Below are positions 1-8,092 of a DNA stretch of 64,000 nucleotides, piece by piece. The DNA comes from DASWLF01 sp963768765 (GTDB lineage Bacteria > Desulfobacterota > Desulfobaccia > Desulfobaccales > 0-14-0-80-60-11). A program made the translations under genes and the position numbers. The stretch covers positions 62,001-126,000 of the forward strand of contig CAVYJK010000032.1 of NCBI GenBank assembly GCA_963768765.1. The letters are read 5' to 3'. The number at the start of each line of letters is the position of its first letter. Within the stretch, counting starts at the first letter, position 1. The notes under the pieces are model-generated. The model did no database searches and was not told the origin of the DNA. It saw only the letters and a list, made by a program, of their open reading frames with translations.

Positions 1-291
1 GGCTTCCTGGGGGTCGTTGGTGGTGGCCCCCTGGCCGTACATGTCCGCGGCCAGGGCCACGTACCCCAACCCCGCCAGCTGCTCGGCTTGCTTTTGGGCG
101 AAGTCGTTGAGCCCCCACCATTCGTGCACCACCAGGACTCCGGGACGCCTGGCCCGGCTCACGTCATCGTAGGCCAGGTAGCCCTTAAACACCTTGTCGT
201 CCTGGCGGTATGTCACCGTTTTAGTCACCAATCTTGCCTGGGCCTCCGTCGCAAAAAACAATGCCAGGATAATTGCCAGAACCTGCTTCAT
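1..291 (-). CDS. Dienelactone hydrolase family protein (partial, N-terminal 97 residues)
   Basis: The 3' end runs off the window, so only the N-terminus is visible. It opens with a short Sec-type signal peptide (MKQVLAIILALFFATEAQA) and continues with the start of an alpha/beta hydrolase fold: a beta strand PGVLVVHEWWGLND followed by a helix and LAADMYG. These are hallmarks of the dienelactone hydrolase family (secreted ester or lactone hydrolases of uncertain substrate). The catalytic Cys/Asp/His lie beyond the edge. The start is the ATG at 291, directly before the signal peptide. Family assignment is fairly secure; substrate unknown. Confidence 0.75.
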   Translation of the reverse strand, partial: MKQVLAIILALFFATEAQARLVTKTVTYRQDDKVFKGYLAYDDVSRARRPGVLVVHEWWGLNDFAQKQAEQLAGLGYVALAADMYGQGATTNDPQEA

Positions 292-469
292 GGCCGTAAC
301 CTCTCTGGGCTGATTTCATCTCCTCGCGAAGCAAGCCAAGACCTCCGCCGAAAGGGAATCACTTGGCTGGGGGCCCAAGACGTAACAGGTGGCCGCTCGA
401 TTCTAAAGATAGTCTGAGGCGGCTAAAGCCCCTTTCAGAGGTCTTGATAAGTTTGGGGTAAGGAATCGA

Positions 470-1270
470 TCAAGGCCGCAACTGGAACTGCACCTTGACC
501 TCCACCCCTGCAGCTTTACTGGCCAGGCGCCTGATGCGCCCGGTGACTTCCTGCTTCTCCGCCAGGGAGCCCTTGATGCTGACAAAAACCTCGCCCCCGT
601 GAGCATCAACCTGTACGGTGGGGAAATCTTCCACCAGCGCCGCCTGGACCTGAGCCGCCAGCGTCAGGTCGTCTAGAACCTCTTGGGACTCAGGCGTGGT
701 CTGAAAACAGGGCAGTTTCACGGCGCAAAGGATGAGGTTGACCGCATCATTTACGGTGAACGCTCTGGCCTTGATATGGATGACCAGATCGTACAGCTTC
801 GTATCCCAGGTATCGATCCCGTAAAGGGACAGGCTCCAGCGCCGGCGCTCCTCGTCATCCTTTTTGATGATGGCCCGGGCCTCATCGGCGGAGAGGTTCT
901 CCCGCCGCATCTCTTCCTGCACGCGGTCCTCCAGGTCCGCAATGATTCTTGCCTTAAGCACGTGGGGAATTTCTTGCAGGAAGAAATGGCCCGCCAACCC
1001 ATGGTAGACGACGTTGTCTTTCTGGACGCGCTTCAGGAGCGCGGCTTTGATATAGGCCACATAACGCTCTTTGCCGTAGGTAAACCGCTCAAAGACCGAA
1101 GGCGCATCATGAACGGCGCGTATCAGCTTGATTTCGGGGATGTTGAACTTCTCCGACGCTTCCAGCAGAACATCCCGGGAGATGCACTCATAGCCCAGGG
1201 CCTGGGCCAATTTCTCGGCCACCTCTTTGCCGCGGCTGTATGATCCTCTAGAGATAGTAATAATAGACAT
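470..1270 (-). CDS. Cytidylate-kinase-like protein with C-terminal BON domain
   Basis: 266 aa. Residues 1 to about 190 match the cytidylate-kinase-like family (AAA_26 type). A P-loop-like stretch GSYSRGK near residue 9 has the GxxxxGK spacing but is followed by Glu instead of Ser/Thr. The last 60 residues (about 205-266, QVQAALVEDFPTVQVDAHGG onward) look like a BON domain, a small alpha/beta fold usually found in envelope or membrane-binding proteins. The adjacent minus-strand gene at 1,312-1,965 is a close paralogue without the BON part. The pair is probably co-transcribed (41-base gap). Substrate unknown; a true CMP-kinase (cmk) exists elsewhere in this window, so this one likely has another role. 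Confidence 0.75.
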   Translation of the reverse strand: MSIITISRGSYSRGKEVAEKLAQALGYECISRDVLLEASEKFNIPEIKLIRAVHDAPSVFERFTYGKERYVAYIKAALLKRVQKDNVVYHGLAGHFFLQEIPHVLKARIIADLEDRVQEEMRRENLSADEARAIIKKDDEERRRWSLSLYGIDTWDTKLYDLVIHIKARAFTVNDAVNLILCAVKLPCFQTTPESQEVLDDLTLAAQVQAALVEDFPTVQVDAHGGEVFVSIKGSLAEKQEVTGRIRRLASKAAGVEVKVQFQLRP

Positions 1271-1311
1271 GGCCGTTTAAGCTCCTTCAGGGACAAGGGA
1301 TTTTAAAGAGA

Positions 1312-1965
1312 TTATTTGTCTTTTGCCGGCTTGGGAAACTGCTGGGCCACGGCCAGCACCAGATCATCCAGAACCTTTTGGGACTCAGGCGTAGTCTGAA
1401 AACATGGCAGTTTCGCGGCGCAAAGGATGAGGTTGACCGCATCATTTACGGTGAGCGCCTTGGACTTGATATGGATGACTAGGTCGTAAAGTGAGGGATC
1501 CCAGGTGTCCGCCCCAAAAAGGTACAGGCTCCACCGCCGGCGCCCCTCGTCATCCTTTTTGATGATGGCCCGGGCCTCATCGGCGGAGATGTTCTCCCGC
1601 CGCATCTCTTCCTCGATGCGGTCCTCCAGGTCCGCGCTGATTCTCACCTTGAGGACGTGGGGAATTTCTTGCAGGAAGAAATGGCCGGCCAACCCATGGT
1701 AGACAACGTTGTCTTTCTGGATGTGGTTCAGGAGCGCGGCCTTAAGATAGGCCACATACCGCTCTTTGCCGGAGGTAAAACGCTCGAATACCGAAGGCGC
1801 GTCATGAACCGCACGCACCAGCTTGATTTCGGGGATATTGAACTGTTCCGAAGCTTCCAACAGAACTTCCCGGGAGATGCATTCATAACCCAAAGCCCGG
1901 GCCAGTTTCTCGGCCACCTCCTTGCCGCGGCTGTAAGATCCCCGGGAGATGGTGATAATGGACAT
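1312..1965 (-). CDS. Cytidylate-kinase-like protein (tandem paralogue, no BON domain)
   Basis: 217 aa. Nearly identical over its first ~190 residues to the neighbour at 470-1,270, including MSIITISRGSYSRGKEVAEK and the acidic/basic helix EEEMRRENISADEARAIIKK. It ends at PKPAKDK where the neighbour continues into a BON domain. This is a recent tandem duplication, with similarity visible at DNA level too. It carries the same unusual P-loop with Glu after GK. Family: cytidylate kinase-like; real substrate not predictable. Probably first or second gene of a short minus-strand operon with the lipoprotein at 2,007-2,300. Confidence 0.75.
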   Translation of the reverse strand: MSIITISRGSYSRGKEVAEKLARALGYECISREVLLEASEQFNIPEIKLVRAVHDAPSVFERFTSGKERYVAYLKAALLNHIQKDNVVYHGLAGHFFLQEIPHVLKVRISADLEDRIEEEMRRENISADEARAIIKKDDEGRRRWSLYLFGADTWDPSLYDLVIHIKSKALTVNDAVNLILCAAKLPCFQTTPESQKVLDDLVLAVAQQFPKPAKDK

Positions 1966-2006
1966 GCGCTGCGGACCTCCTTTGTGGATTAAAGCCTTTG
2001 AAAGTC

Positions 2007-2300
2007 TTATCTCTCCGGCTTGGAAAACTGCTTGGCCACCACCTTGCCGTTAATAAACCGGATGGCGATGGTGATGTCGCCACTCTTCCAGGTGGAAGTG
2101 GTCCCGGAGAAGCCCACGATATCCAGACTGGAGGATTCGGTGGGTTCCCCCAGGATGGCTTTCACTTGCGCCTGGGTCATGCCAATCTTGATCGTGTCGA
2201 AATTGTCCTGGTTGATTTTGGCGCCGCCGCAGGCAGACAGGAAGATTACCCCAATCACCAGCGCGGCCAGGCCCAACTTCAGGGGTCGGTTCAACTGCAT
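2007..2300 (-). CDS. Small lipoprotein with SmpA/OmlA (BamE-like) fold
   Basis: 97 aa. Residues 1-24 form a lipoprotein signal peptide with lipobox LSAC, so the mature protein starts at Cys24. The mature part has the SmpA/OmlA-type pattern: FDTIKIGMTQAQVKAILGEP followed by a short beta-rich segment with W and I/V alternation (TWKSGDITIAIRFINGKVVAKQF). Such domains occur in BamE and in many unrelated envelope lipoproteins, so a role in outer-membrane protein assembly is not implied. It lies 41 bases upstream of the cytidylate-kinase-like pair on the same strand and is probably their operon leader. Confidence 0.8.
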   Translation of the reverse strand: MQLNRPLKLGLAALVIGVIFLSACGGAKINQDNFDTIKIGMTQAQVKAILGEPTESSSLDIVGFSGTTSTWKSGDITIAIRFINGKVVAKQFSKPER

Positions 2301-2467
2301 GGAGCCTCCGATTTCCCGGTCTAAGCCGGTTCAGGTGACGAGATAATCAGAGCATGATCCGGGCGGCATCGGCGCCCGGCCCCCTCACCCCCACCCGCAG
2401 GGAACTCCGCCGTACCGGCAGCCCTGGGGCCCCCGGGTCATTAGCGCCGGTCATTGATGACCAGTCT

Positions 2468-3223
2468 TCAAACCGTCACCTTGAGGCCGTCTTCGGCCTG
2501 CAGGACCTCTCCCTGGAATTCCGCGGCCGCCAGGGCCGCCACATCCACCGCATCGCAAGGCGGATAAAAGTGGGTTAGGAGCAGGCGCCGGGCGCCGGCC
2601 CGCGCCGCCAGACGGCCGGCTTCGGCCGGGGTGAGGTGGCCCTCCACCTTGAAGGGATTGGACGCCTCCAGCACCAGGAGGTCCGCTTCCTTTGCCAGTT
2701 CCACCAGGGAGGGGCTGTCGTCCGTATCCCCGGAGTAGACCAGGGAGCTCCCCCGGGCCTCCACCCGGTAAGCCAGGCTGCCCTCGGTGTGGTTGGTGGG
2801 GGCGCTCCGAACCATCAGTCCCTCCCAGCACACCTCATCGGGGCCGTCGGGCGCCAGCTCCCGCAAATCCAGGAGGCCCGGCGGCGGCTCCACCCACTGG
2901 CCGAAAGCCTCCTTGAGCCGGCCGTGGAACCGGCCAAAGCCCCGGGCCGCCAGCAGGGTAAAGGGCTCCCGCCGGGTGTAGCCCAGGGCATAACGGGTGG
3001 CAAACAGGAAGGGCACCAGGTCCCCCACGTGGTCGGGATGGAGATGGGTCAGGGCCAGGACGTCGATCCCCGAGAAGTCGAGGCCGTATCGCAGCAGAGA
3101 CCGCAGGGTGCCGCTGCCCAGGTCCAGGAGCAGGAGCCGGCCGGCGGCCTTGACCGCCAGGGATGGCGACCCCCGCCTGAGGGAGGGGACCCCGGTGCCG
3201 GAGCCGATGACGGTCAGTTCCAT
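2468..3223 (-). CDS. MBL-fold metallo-hydrolase (RNase Z / AtsA-like)
   Basis: 251 aa from the ATG at 3,223, chosen because MELTVIGSGTGVP is the usual first strand of the family; the open frame extends upstream to 3,355 but that part is Lys/Arg-rich and not family-like. Metal-binding motif HLHPDH is in the strand ALTHLHPDHVGDLVPF; later ligands are NHTEGSLAYRV, YSGDTDDS and LLTHFYP. The long FATRYALGYTRREPF segment and overall length suit the small ribonuclease-Z-like/arylsulfatase-like branch. Substrate cannot be told: tRNA 3' processing is possible but the flexible arm of RNase Z is not obvious. Confidence 0.8.
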   Translation of the reverse strand: MELTVIGSGTGVPSLRRGSPSLAVKAAGRLLLLDLGSGTLRSLLRYGLDFSGIDVLALTHLHPDHVGDLVPFLFATRYALGYTRREPFTLLAARGFGRFHGRLKEAFGQWVEPPPGLLDLRELAPDGPDEVCWEGLMVRSAPTNHTEGSLAYRVEARGSSLVYSGDTDDSPSLVELAKEADLLVLEASNPFKVEGHLTPAEAGRLAARAGARRLLLTHFYPPCDAVDVAALAAAEFQGEVLQAEDGLKVTV

Positions 3224-3360
3224 GGCTTCTTGATTTCTCCTGGATTCCCTGAAACGCTGCAATAACGCCTTGCCAAAACCTTTTAGGGCGAAAAGGGTTG
3301 AAGACTCATGGACGGCCCCCGCCCCTTCCCGCTGCGCCCTTGCGCCTTTTCGCACCCCCT

Positions 3361-3386
3361 CGTTCCCAAGCTCCTGCTTGGGAACG
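3361..3386. repeat. Dispersed palindrome, 'GTTCCCAAGC...GCTTGGGAAC' family
   Basis: Perfect inverted repeat CGTTCCCAAG CTCCTG CTTGGGAACG. A second copy with a slightly different loop is at 7,629-7,658. Both are in intergenic gaps between coding regions. The type is a short extragenic palindrome; no coding or transposase sequence is associated here. Confidence 0.75.
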
Positions 3387-3490
3387 CCATTGGTGCGCCG
3401 GCTCCTGCCGCGCCTGGGTAGCCGGCCTACATAGTCAAGTGCCTTCTCCTTTTCGCCTTTTCGCCCCTTCGCCTTTTACCCCCGCCTTAA

Positions 3491-4015
3491 TCAGGCCCCG
3501 TCCACGTGGCTCATCTGCTTGACGTAGAACCAGTCCTCCGGCAGGGTCAGGTAGTTGTGCATGTCCATGAGCATGAGGAAGTGGCCCCTTTCTTCGTGGG
3601 CGATGCTCATGAAGAAGCGCCGGGCCAGGGGATTGGTGGTCTCTTTGGCCAGCTTGGTGTAGTAGTCGATGGAGCACTCCTCCATCTTGATGCCGGTGCG
3701 CAGGGCCTGCAGATCGTCCTGGCCGCCGCTGGCCTGGTTTTCCTTGGCCATGGCCAGGACGCAGACGTAGGGCTCATGCTTGGGGGGGTTGAAGGCGGCC
3801 AGGGACTCGGTCCAGGCCGGGTCTTTTTGCAGGCTCTGATAGATCTCGTTGAATTTCTCGATGTGGTATTTTTCCGATTCCGCCAGGTATTCCAGGATCT
3901 CCCGGACGCCGGCGCTTTCCACCTTTTTGGCCGCCTCCAGGTAAAACTGGCGGCCCTCCAGCTCCATCTGCACCGCGTCCTTCAAGGCCTGCAACATGTA
4001 TTCCTGCATTTTCAT
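3491..4015 (-). CDS. Rubrerythrin-like ferritin-family protein
   Basis: 174 aa. Two antiparallel helical repeats with di-iron-type carboxylate motifs: ELEGRQFYLEAAKKVE with EKYHIEKFNE (helices 1-2), then TGIKMEECSIDYYTKLAKET with AHEERGHFLMLMD (helices 3-4), the ExxH spacing typical of the rubrerythrin/ferritin-like superfamily. It lacks the C-terminal rubredoxin CxxC domain of classical rubrerythrin. Likely role: peroxide/oxidative-stress handling or iron binding in an anaerobe (inference). ATGs at 4,015 and 4,009 are both possible starts. Confidence 0.8.
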   Translation of the reverse strand: MKMQEYMLQALKDAVQMELEGRQFYLEAAKKVESAGVREILEYLAESEKYHIEKFNEIYQSLQKDPAWTESLAAFNPPKHEPYVCVLAMAKENQASGGQDDLQALRTGIKMEECSIDYYTKLAKETTNPLARRFFMSIAHEERGHFLMLMDMHNYLTLPEDWFYVKQMSHVDGA

Positions 4016-4383
4016 TGCATTTTCCTCTCTGGTCCGAAAAGTTCTGATTTATTGGGGGCACCGGCGTCCCGCCTGTGCTTGATGCAGGGTGCGCCCGGCC
4101 CACCTTAGATGATGGGCAATGCCCACCAACATTAATTCCCCAGGGAAAACCGCCCCTTGCAGAGCCCTCAACTTGAGACCTCCGCGCCCATCCAATTTCC
4201 GGAATGTTTCGGATAGCCGGCCGGAGACGGCCGCCCTACCACCTTAATTTTTCCGGTGGGCCGGGCCTCCGTGCCCGCCACCATTGCCCTTTACCGTCAT
4301 CTTCCAGAGGTCTTAACTTTCATCAACATATGACGCCCCGGCCCCCTTGTCAATTGCCCGGGTGGCCGCGCCTTTTCGGGGAC
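4016..4383. other. Intergenic stretch, no gene seen
   Basis: Between the rubrerythrin-like gene and the terminator at 4,384. It is GC-rich and carries several short palindromes of the kind seen in other gaps (for example around 4,205-4,285, where GGCCGGAGACGGCCGCC and GGTGGGCCGGGCCTCC resemble the 'accession palindromes' elsewhere). No reading frame with protein-like composition was found. Confidence 0.4.
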
Positions 4384-4414
4384 AAAAAAAGGCAGGGCCG
4401 CCAGCGGCCCTGCC
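4384..4414 (-). terminator. Rho-independent terminator after the PEP-CTERM remnant
   Basis: Read on the minus strand: a perfect 10-bp stem GGCAGGGCCG / CGGCCCTGCC with a 4-base loop, followed by seven T. It sits about 27 bases past the stop codon of the PEP-CTERM tail (4,441), so it most likely served that gene. Confidence 0.85.
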
Positions 4415-4440
4415 GAGGATATCCTGGTTAACCCTGGTGG

Positions 4441-4703
4441 TTAGTGGCTTTTTCTTCTCCGCCACCCCAGAAGACACAGGCCCAACATCCCGCTGCCCAG
4501 GAGCAGCGCCGTGGAGGGCAGGGGAACGGAGGGGGCGTCCGTAACGGTGAGGCTGCCGCCTCCATGGATGGAGTATTAGTGCTTGCGCTCGCGGCGTCGT
4601 TACGCAGGGTCCCGGAAATGGAGATGATTTCCTCGTTGGATATTCCCCCCAACCCCGGGTAGGACCCCAAGGCGCCCTGGCCTCTCCCTTTCTTGAGCCT
4701 CAT
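4441..4703 (-). pseudogene. Remnant of a PEP-CTERM-anchored exported protein (frameshifted)
   Basis: On the minus strand the last 28 codons before the TAA at 4,441 encode a textbook PEP-CTERM sorting tail: VPLPSTALLLGSGMLGL followed by CLLGW and the basic end RRRKSH. Upstream in that frame a stop lies only about 40 codons back; the plausible continuation (ISISGTLRNDAASASTNTPS) is in another frame, so a frameshift near 4,565 separates them. There is no signal peptide, and the upstream frame runs under the Nudix gene on the other strand. PEP-CTERM proteins are processed by exosortase in exopolysaccharide-producing Gram-negatives; no exosortase gene is in the window. Best read as a 3' remnant followed by an intact terminator. 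Confidence 0.6.
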
Positions 4704-4775
4704 CCCCGTTTCCCGCTCGCCCCCCGCGCCTGCCAAGACCCCGGGCCGCCCCGCGGTTGCCTTGGCCGGCGGGCC

Positions 4776-5399
4776 GTGGTAAAAAGAGCCATGGGCCTGA
4801 TCAGCCTCTCCCTGCTGCGGCAAAGATTGTCCCCGGACCCCGGCGGGCCGCCGGCGCCCGCGCCGGGACTGGTGCCGGCCGGGGTGCTGGTGCCGGTGTT
4901 TGTCAAGGCGGGCGAACTGCACCTGCTCTTCACCCAGCGCACCCTGACGGTGCGGGACCACCGGGGCCAGGTCTCCTTCCCCGGAGGGGTGCGGGACCCG
5001 GGAGACCCGGATCTCCTGGCCACGGCGCTGCGCGAAACCGAAGAAGAGATCGGCCTGGACCCCGGCGCGGTGGAGGTCCTGGGGGGCCTCAAGCCGGTGG
5101 CCACCATTACCGGCTACGCCATCACCGCCTTCGTGGGCCTCATTCCCCACCCCTACGAGTTCCGCCCCAACCCCCGGGAAGTAGAGCGCCTGCTCTGGCT
5201 GCCTTTAGAGGGCTTCATCCCCCCGGAGCGCTGGAGCTCCGGCACTTATCATTTTCAGGGGCGCACCACCCGGGTCTGCTGCTGGCGGCTCAACCAGGAG
5301 GTGGTCTGGGGGGCCACGGCCCGCATCTTGCTCAACCTGCTGGCCCAACTGGGGCAAAACCCCATACCGGGAGACCGCGATGCCACCTGTCCGGACTGA
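4776..5399 (+). CDS. Nudix hydrolase, CoA pyrophosphatase-like (NudL type)
   Basis: 207 aa from GTG at 4,776; ATG at 4,791 is an alternative. The Nudix box is complete: GGVRDPGDPDLLATALRETE followed by EEIGL (GX5EX7REXXEEXG), preceded by the CoA-type segment LLFTQRTLTVRDHRGQVSFP that characterises the CoA pyrophosphatase branch (PS01293-like). Such enzymes cleave CoA or its derivatives to 4'-phosphopantetheine and 3',5'-ADP. The stop overlaps the ATG of the CoA-transferase remnant at 5,380, suggesting they were once translationally coupled. Confidence 0.85.
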   Translation: MVKRAMGLISLSLLRQRLSPDPGGPPAPAPGLVPAGVLVPVFVKAGELHLLFTQRTLTVRDHRGQVSFPGGVRDPGDPDLLATALRETEEEIGLDPGAVEVLGGLKPVATITGYAITAFVGLIPHPYEFRPNPREVERLLWLPLEGFIPPERWSSGTYHFQGRTTRVCCWRLNQEVVWGATARILLNLLAQLGQNPIPGDRDATCPD

Positions 5400-5597
5400 T
5401 TTGACGGAAGCCGCCGGGCTGGCCGGGCTGATTAAAGACCGCGACCTGGTGGCCCTGGGGGCCACACCTAACACGCCCCCATGGCCCCATCCGGGAACTC
5501 ATCCGCCAGGGGCGCTACGCTCACGGGGTTCCCGGGGCACTACCCCATGGACGAGGAACACATCGCCCGATATCTGAAAAGTTCCCGGAGCAGTTGA
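5380..5597 (+). pseudogene. Decayed small ORF, possibly a CoA-transferase subunit A remnant
   Basis: Starts at the ATG inside the Nudix 3' end. The beginning reads LTEAAGLAGLIKDRDLVALG, like the opening of class-I CoA-transferase alpha subunits. After that, matching pieces occur in different frames: PMAPIRELIRQGRYAHGVPG-like and then HYPMDEEHIARYLKSS before a TGA at 5,595-5,597. The pieces together cover only the N- and C-terminal ends of such a protein, implying an internal deletion plus frameshifts. Assignment is tentative; decay itself is clear. A link to the CoA-cleaving Nudix gene in front would make biological sense but is inference. Confidence 0.35.
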
Positions 5598-5651
5598 AAG
5601 GTTTCTCAATGGCTTGCCGGTGGAAATGACTCAACCAGCCAGAGAAGCGAA

Positions 5652-6663
5652 ATGAAATTCAGTTGGCCTGATTTCTCTTCCTTCCTGACCCCCAAGTTCT
5701 CCTGGATTCAGGTGGAGGTAACTTCTTTCTGTAACGCCTCCTGCGTTTACTGCCCCCGGACGGTTTACGGAGGCGCCTGGCAGAGTCGGCACCTGCCCCT
5801 CAGCGCTTTTCAAAACCTGCTGCCGGCCCTGGCGCGGGCCAGAGTTGACCTACCTCCAGGGCTGGGGCGAGCCCTTTCTAAACCCCGACTTCTTTGCCAT
5901 GCTTTCCATGGCTAAGAAAGCCGGTTGCCGGGTAGGTACAACCACTAATGGCATGCTGCTGGATTCAAAGATAATCAACCTTCTGGTGGAATCGGGAATG
6001 GACGTCATCGCCTTTTCTCTGGCGGGCCTTAACGAAATCAACGATGCGGCAAGGCGGGGAACCAGCTGCAGCAAAGTCTTGGAGGCCATTGGGGCCCTCA
6101 ACCGGGCCAAGGCCCGGGCCGGCAGTCGCCGGCCCCAAATTAATATCGCTTACCTGCTTTTGCGCTCCGGGCTCAGCGACCTGGAGAAACTCCCCCGGGC
6201 CCTTCAGGGGCTGGGCCTAGCCGAAGTAGTGATCAACACCCTGGATTTTGTGGCCGCCGGCCATTTACTGCCGGAGTGCCTGCCGCAGTCCCTGGAGGAA
6301 GAAGCCCAACTGGAGGCGCGCCTGCAAGACCTGGCGCAGGAGGCGAAAGGCTATGGTACGCATCTTTCCTGGCGGCTCCGGCCTCCCGGGGAGCGGGCTT
6401 TGCTCTGCCCGGAAAACGTTCAGCGGTCCCTGGTGGTCTCGGCGGACGGCGAAGTTTCGCCCTGCGTCTTCACCAACCTGCCGGTGTCCGGGGCCAACTA
6501 CCTGGCCGATGGGGTGGAGGTGCCGTACCGGCGCCTGGTCTTTGGCAATATCAATGAGCGACCCCTGGGAGCCATCTGGCGCCAGCCGGCCTACGCCAAC
6601 TTCCGGCGCTCCTTTTACACCGGCAAGCTGGCGCCTCCCTGCCGGAATTGCCGGAAGCTTTAA
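5652..6663 (+). CDS. Radical SAM protein with SPASM-like C-terminus (frameshifted)
   Basis: Two overlapping frames encode one protein of about 335 aa. The N-terminal part carries the radical SAM cluster motif CNASCVYC (CX3CX2C) after VEVTSFC. The second frame continues with YLQGWGEPFLNPDFFAML (the GGEP-like motif), TTTNGMLL, and a C-terminal auxiliary-cluster region with CPENVQRSLVVSADGEVSPC and CRNC, as in SPASM/twitch proteins. The break is at about 5,838-5,848, where one base too many or too few shifts PELTYLQGW out of frame. All motifs are otherwise intact, so a sequencing error is as likely as real inactivation. Peptide-modifying or cofactor role; substrate unknown. Confidence 0.75.
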
Positions 6664-6838
6664 AATAATCACCACTAAGACACCAAGAGCACCAACTAAT
6701 ACCAATTCGCCTTTTAAAAATCATAAGTTGTAGGGGCGCACCCAGGTGTGCGCCCTGAAAAAGGGGCGGACACGCAGGTCCGCCCCTACAAAACAAATAC
6801 CTTTTTGAATGCGACGTGATATAAGGCCAAAAATCAAT
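6664..6838. repeat. Intergenic palindromes and 'ACCACTAAGACACC' repeat
   Basis: Contains one half of the dispersed ACCACxxAGxCACxxAG repeat (about 6,668-6,695) and two adjacent palindromes in 6,730-6,789, GTAGGGGCGCACCCAGGTGTGCGCCC and GGGGCGGACACGCAGGTCCGCCCC, of the GTAGGGGC family found throughout the window. No gene. Confidence 0.6.
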
Positions 6839-6871
6839 GAAGGGTGCGCCAGGCGCACCCTTCATTTTTTT
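6839..6871 (+). terminator. Rho-independent terminator
   Basis: Perfect 12-bp stem GAAGGGTGCGCC / GGCGCACCCTTC with a single-base centre (effective loop a few bases), followed by ATTTTTTT. It lies about 175 bases past the radical SAM gene on the same strand. The hairpin resembles the GGTGCGCC palindrome repeats, so it may be a repeat that also works as terminator. Confidence 0.7.
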
Positions 6872-6872
6872 A

Positions 6873-6945
6873 GGCCTTGGCGTCCTTGGTGTCTTGGTGG
6901 TTATATTTTCCTTTCTCTGGGTCCTCTGTGTCTCTGTGGTGAATC
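6873..6945. repeat. Dispersed ACCACAGAGACACAGAGGACAC repeat, tandem inverted copies
   Basis: Two versions on the minus sense: CTTGGCGTCCTTGGTGTCTTGGTGG and CTGGGTCCTCTGTGTCTCTGTGGTG. Further copies occur at 6,668, 17,439, 17,757 and 18,419-18,485. All are intergenic and abut stop codons of neighbouring genes. Many Desulfobacterota and Cyanobacteria carry such non-coding repeats. Confidence 0.65.
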
Positions 6946-7604
6946 AAGGAATGCGGCAAGCCACCCCGTTGACCCCGCCGTTCACCAGGCGGACCACTGC
7001 GAGGTCGGGGAAGTAGTCCACGATGTTGAGGCAGCCGTAATTCTGGTCCAGGCGGAAGAGGTGGTCCAGGGGCAGACCCAGGGCCTCGCTGAGGATGACC
7101 CGGTTGATGCCGGCGTGGGCCACAATGAGGAAGGATTGGCCCTCATGCCGCCGGATGAGACTTTGCAAGGTGGGCAGGGCCCGGGTGCGCACGTCGAGCA
7201 GGCTTTCGCCCCCGGGGATGCGGAAGTTCGGGAGATCCCGGAAACGGGCCTCCAGTTCCCGGGGGTAGCGCTCGGCGATCTCCGCGAAGCTCAGGCCCTC
7301 CCAGGCGCCGAAGTTGACTTCCCGGAACTCCGGCAGGGCCTGGGGTTCAAGGTCCCGGCCCCGGCTGATGATCACCGCCCCCATGAAGGCCCGGGTGAGG
7401 TCCGAGGCGTAAACCCCGGCCAGGGGGGTCTCCTGAAGCTGGGCCGCCAGGTCGTGAAACTGCTTCTCGCCAGCGGGGCTCAGAGCCCACGTCGTTGTGG
7501 CCGTGGTAGCGGTCAGTGTGGCCGTCGGCCACCTGGCCGTGGCGCACCAGGTACAGGCGGGTGGGGGTCAGGGAACCCTTGGCGCGTTGGGCTTGGAGAC
7601 GCAT
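6944..7604 (-). CDS. Histidine phosphatase (phosphoglycerate-mutase family), frameshifted
   Basis: About 220 aa in two frames. The N-terminal frame has the catalytic RHG motif (LYLVRHGQV) and YHGHNDVG; the second frame supplies LSPAGEKQFHDLAAQLQ, then FREVNFGAWEGLSFAEIAER and the second catalytic His in VAHAGINRVIL. One additional T at about 7,485 (GTGGGC-T-CTGAGC) explains the break. With that base removed the protein is complete and normal in length. Family members include cobalamin CobC-type and general phosphatases; the FGAWEG motif is close to alpha-ribazole phosphatase/PhoE types, but no cobalamin genes are nearby. Role uncertain. Confidence 0.75.
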
Positions 7605-8092
7605 AATAAAAGTTTATCCCTTGCTTATCTGGTTCCCAAGCTCCCGCTTGGGAACCAGCTTGAATGACTGAAAAACCAGGCAGTTACTCCCCCCTTTTCT
7701 AAAGGGGGGCTGGGGGGGATTACATAAATCTTTAATAATCCCCCTAAATCCCCCTTTAGAAAAGGGGGACTTGAAAACCCAGGGTCCAAATTCCCTTCTC
7801 CCCTATGAAGCCCCTGGTGGGAGGGGGTTAGGGGGAGGGGGCGTCGTGGCGGTTCGCACCTTCCACCGCATCACCCCCACCCTACCCCTCCCCCATCCAG
7901 GGGGAGGGAATAAAAGCCCCCCAGATCTGGGGCCTTTCATATTTTATCTCATGTTTCGATTTTCTGGAAGGCCGGAAAGGCGCGTCCTGCCGGGGTTCTG
8001 ATTTCTGATACTTAGACAAAATAATGCTTTTTGTTCAATATTAGATGCGGTTGGCAGCTATCAACAATAGGTCCAGCGCGTTAGCGCCGCCT
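7605..8092. repeat. Repeat-filled intergenic region
   Basis: No gene. Contains from left to right: a GTTCCCAAGC/GCTTGGGAAC palindrome (7,629-7,658); an inverted pair of the CCCCCTTTTCTAAAGGGGG family (about 7,688-7,772, with copies at 11,440-11,527 and 58,729-58,817); and an inverted pair of a GGTGGGAGGGGGTTAGGGGGAGGGGG / CCCCCACCCTACCCCTCCCCC family (about 7,812-7,912). These look like non-autonomous short repeats nested or clustered in one landing zone. Confidence 0.65.

Noticed and set aside
7688..7912. CRISPR array
   Set aside because: Repeats here are inverted palindrome pairs of different families, not evenly spaced direct repeats, and no cas genes are in the window.
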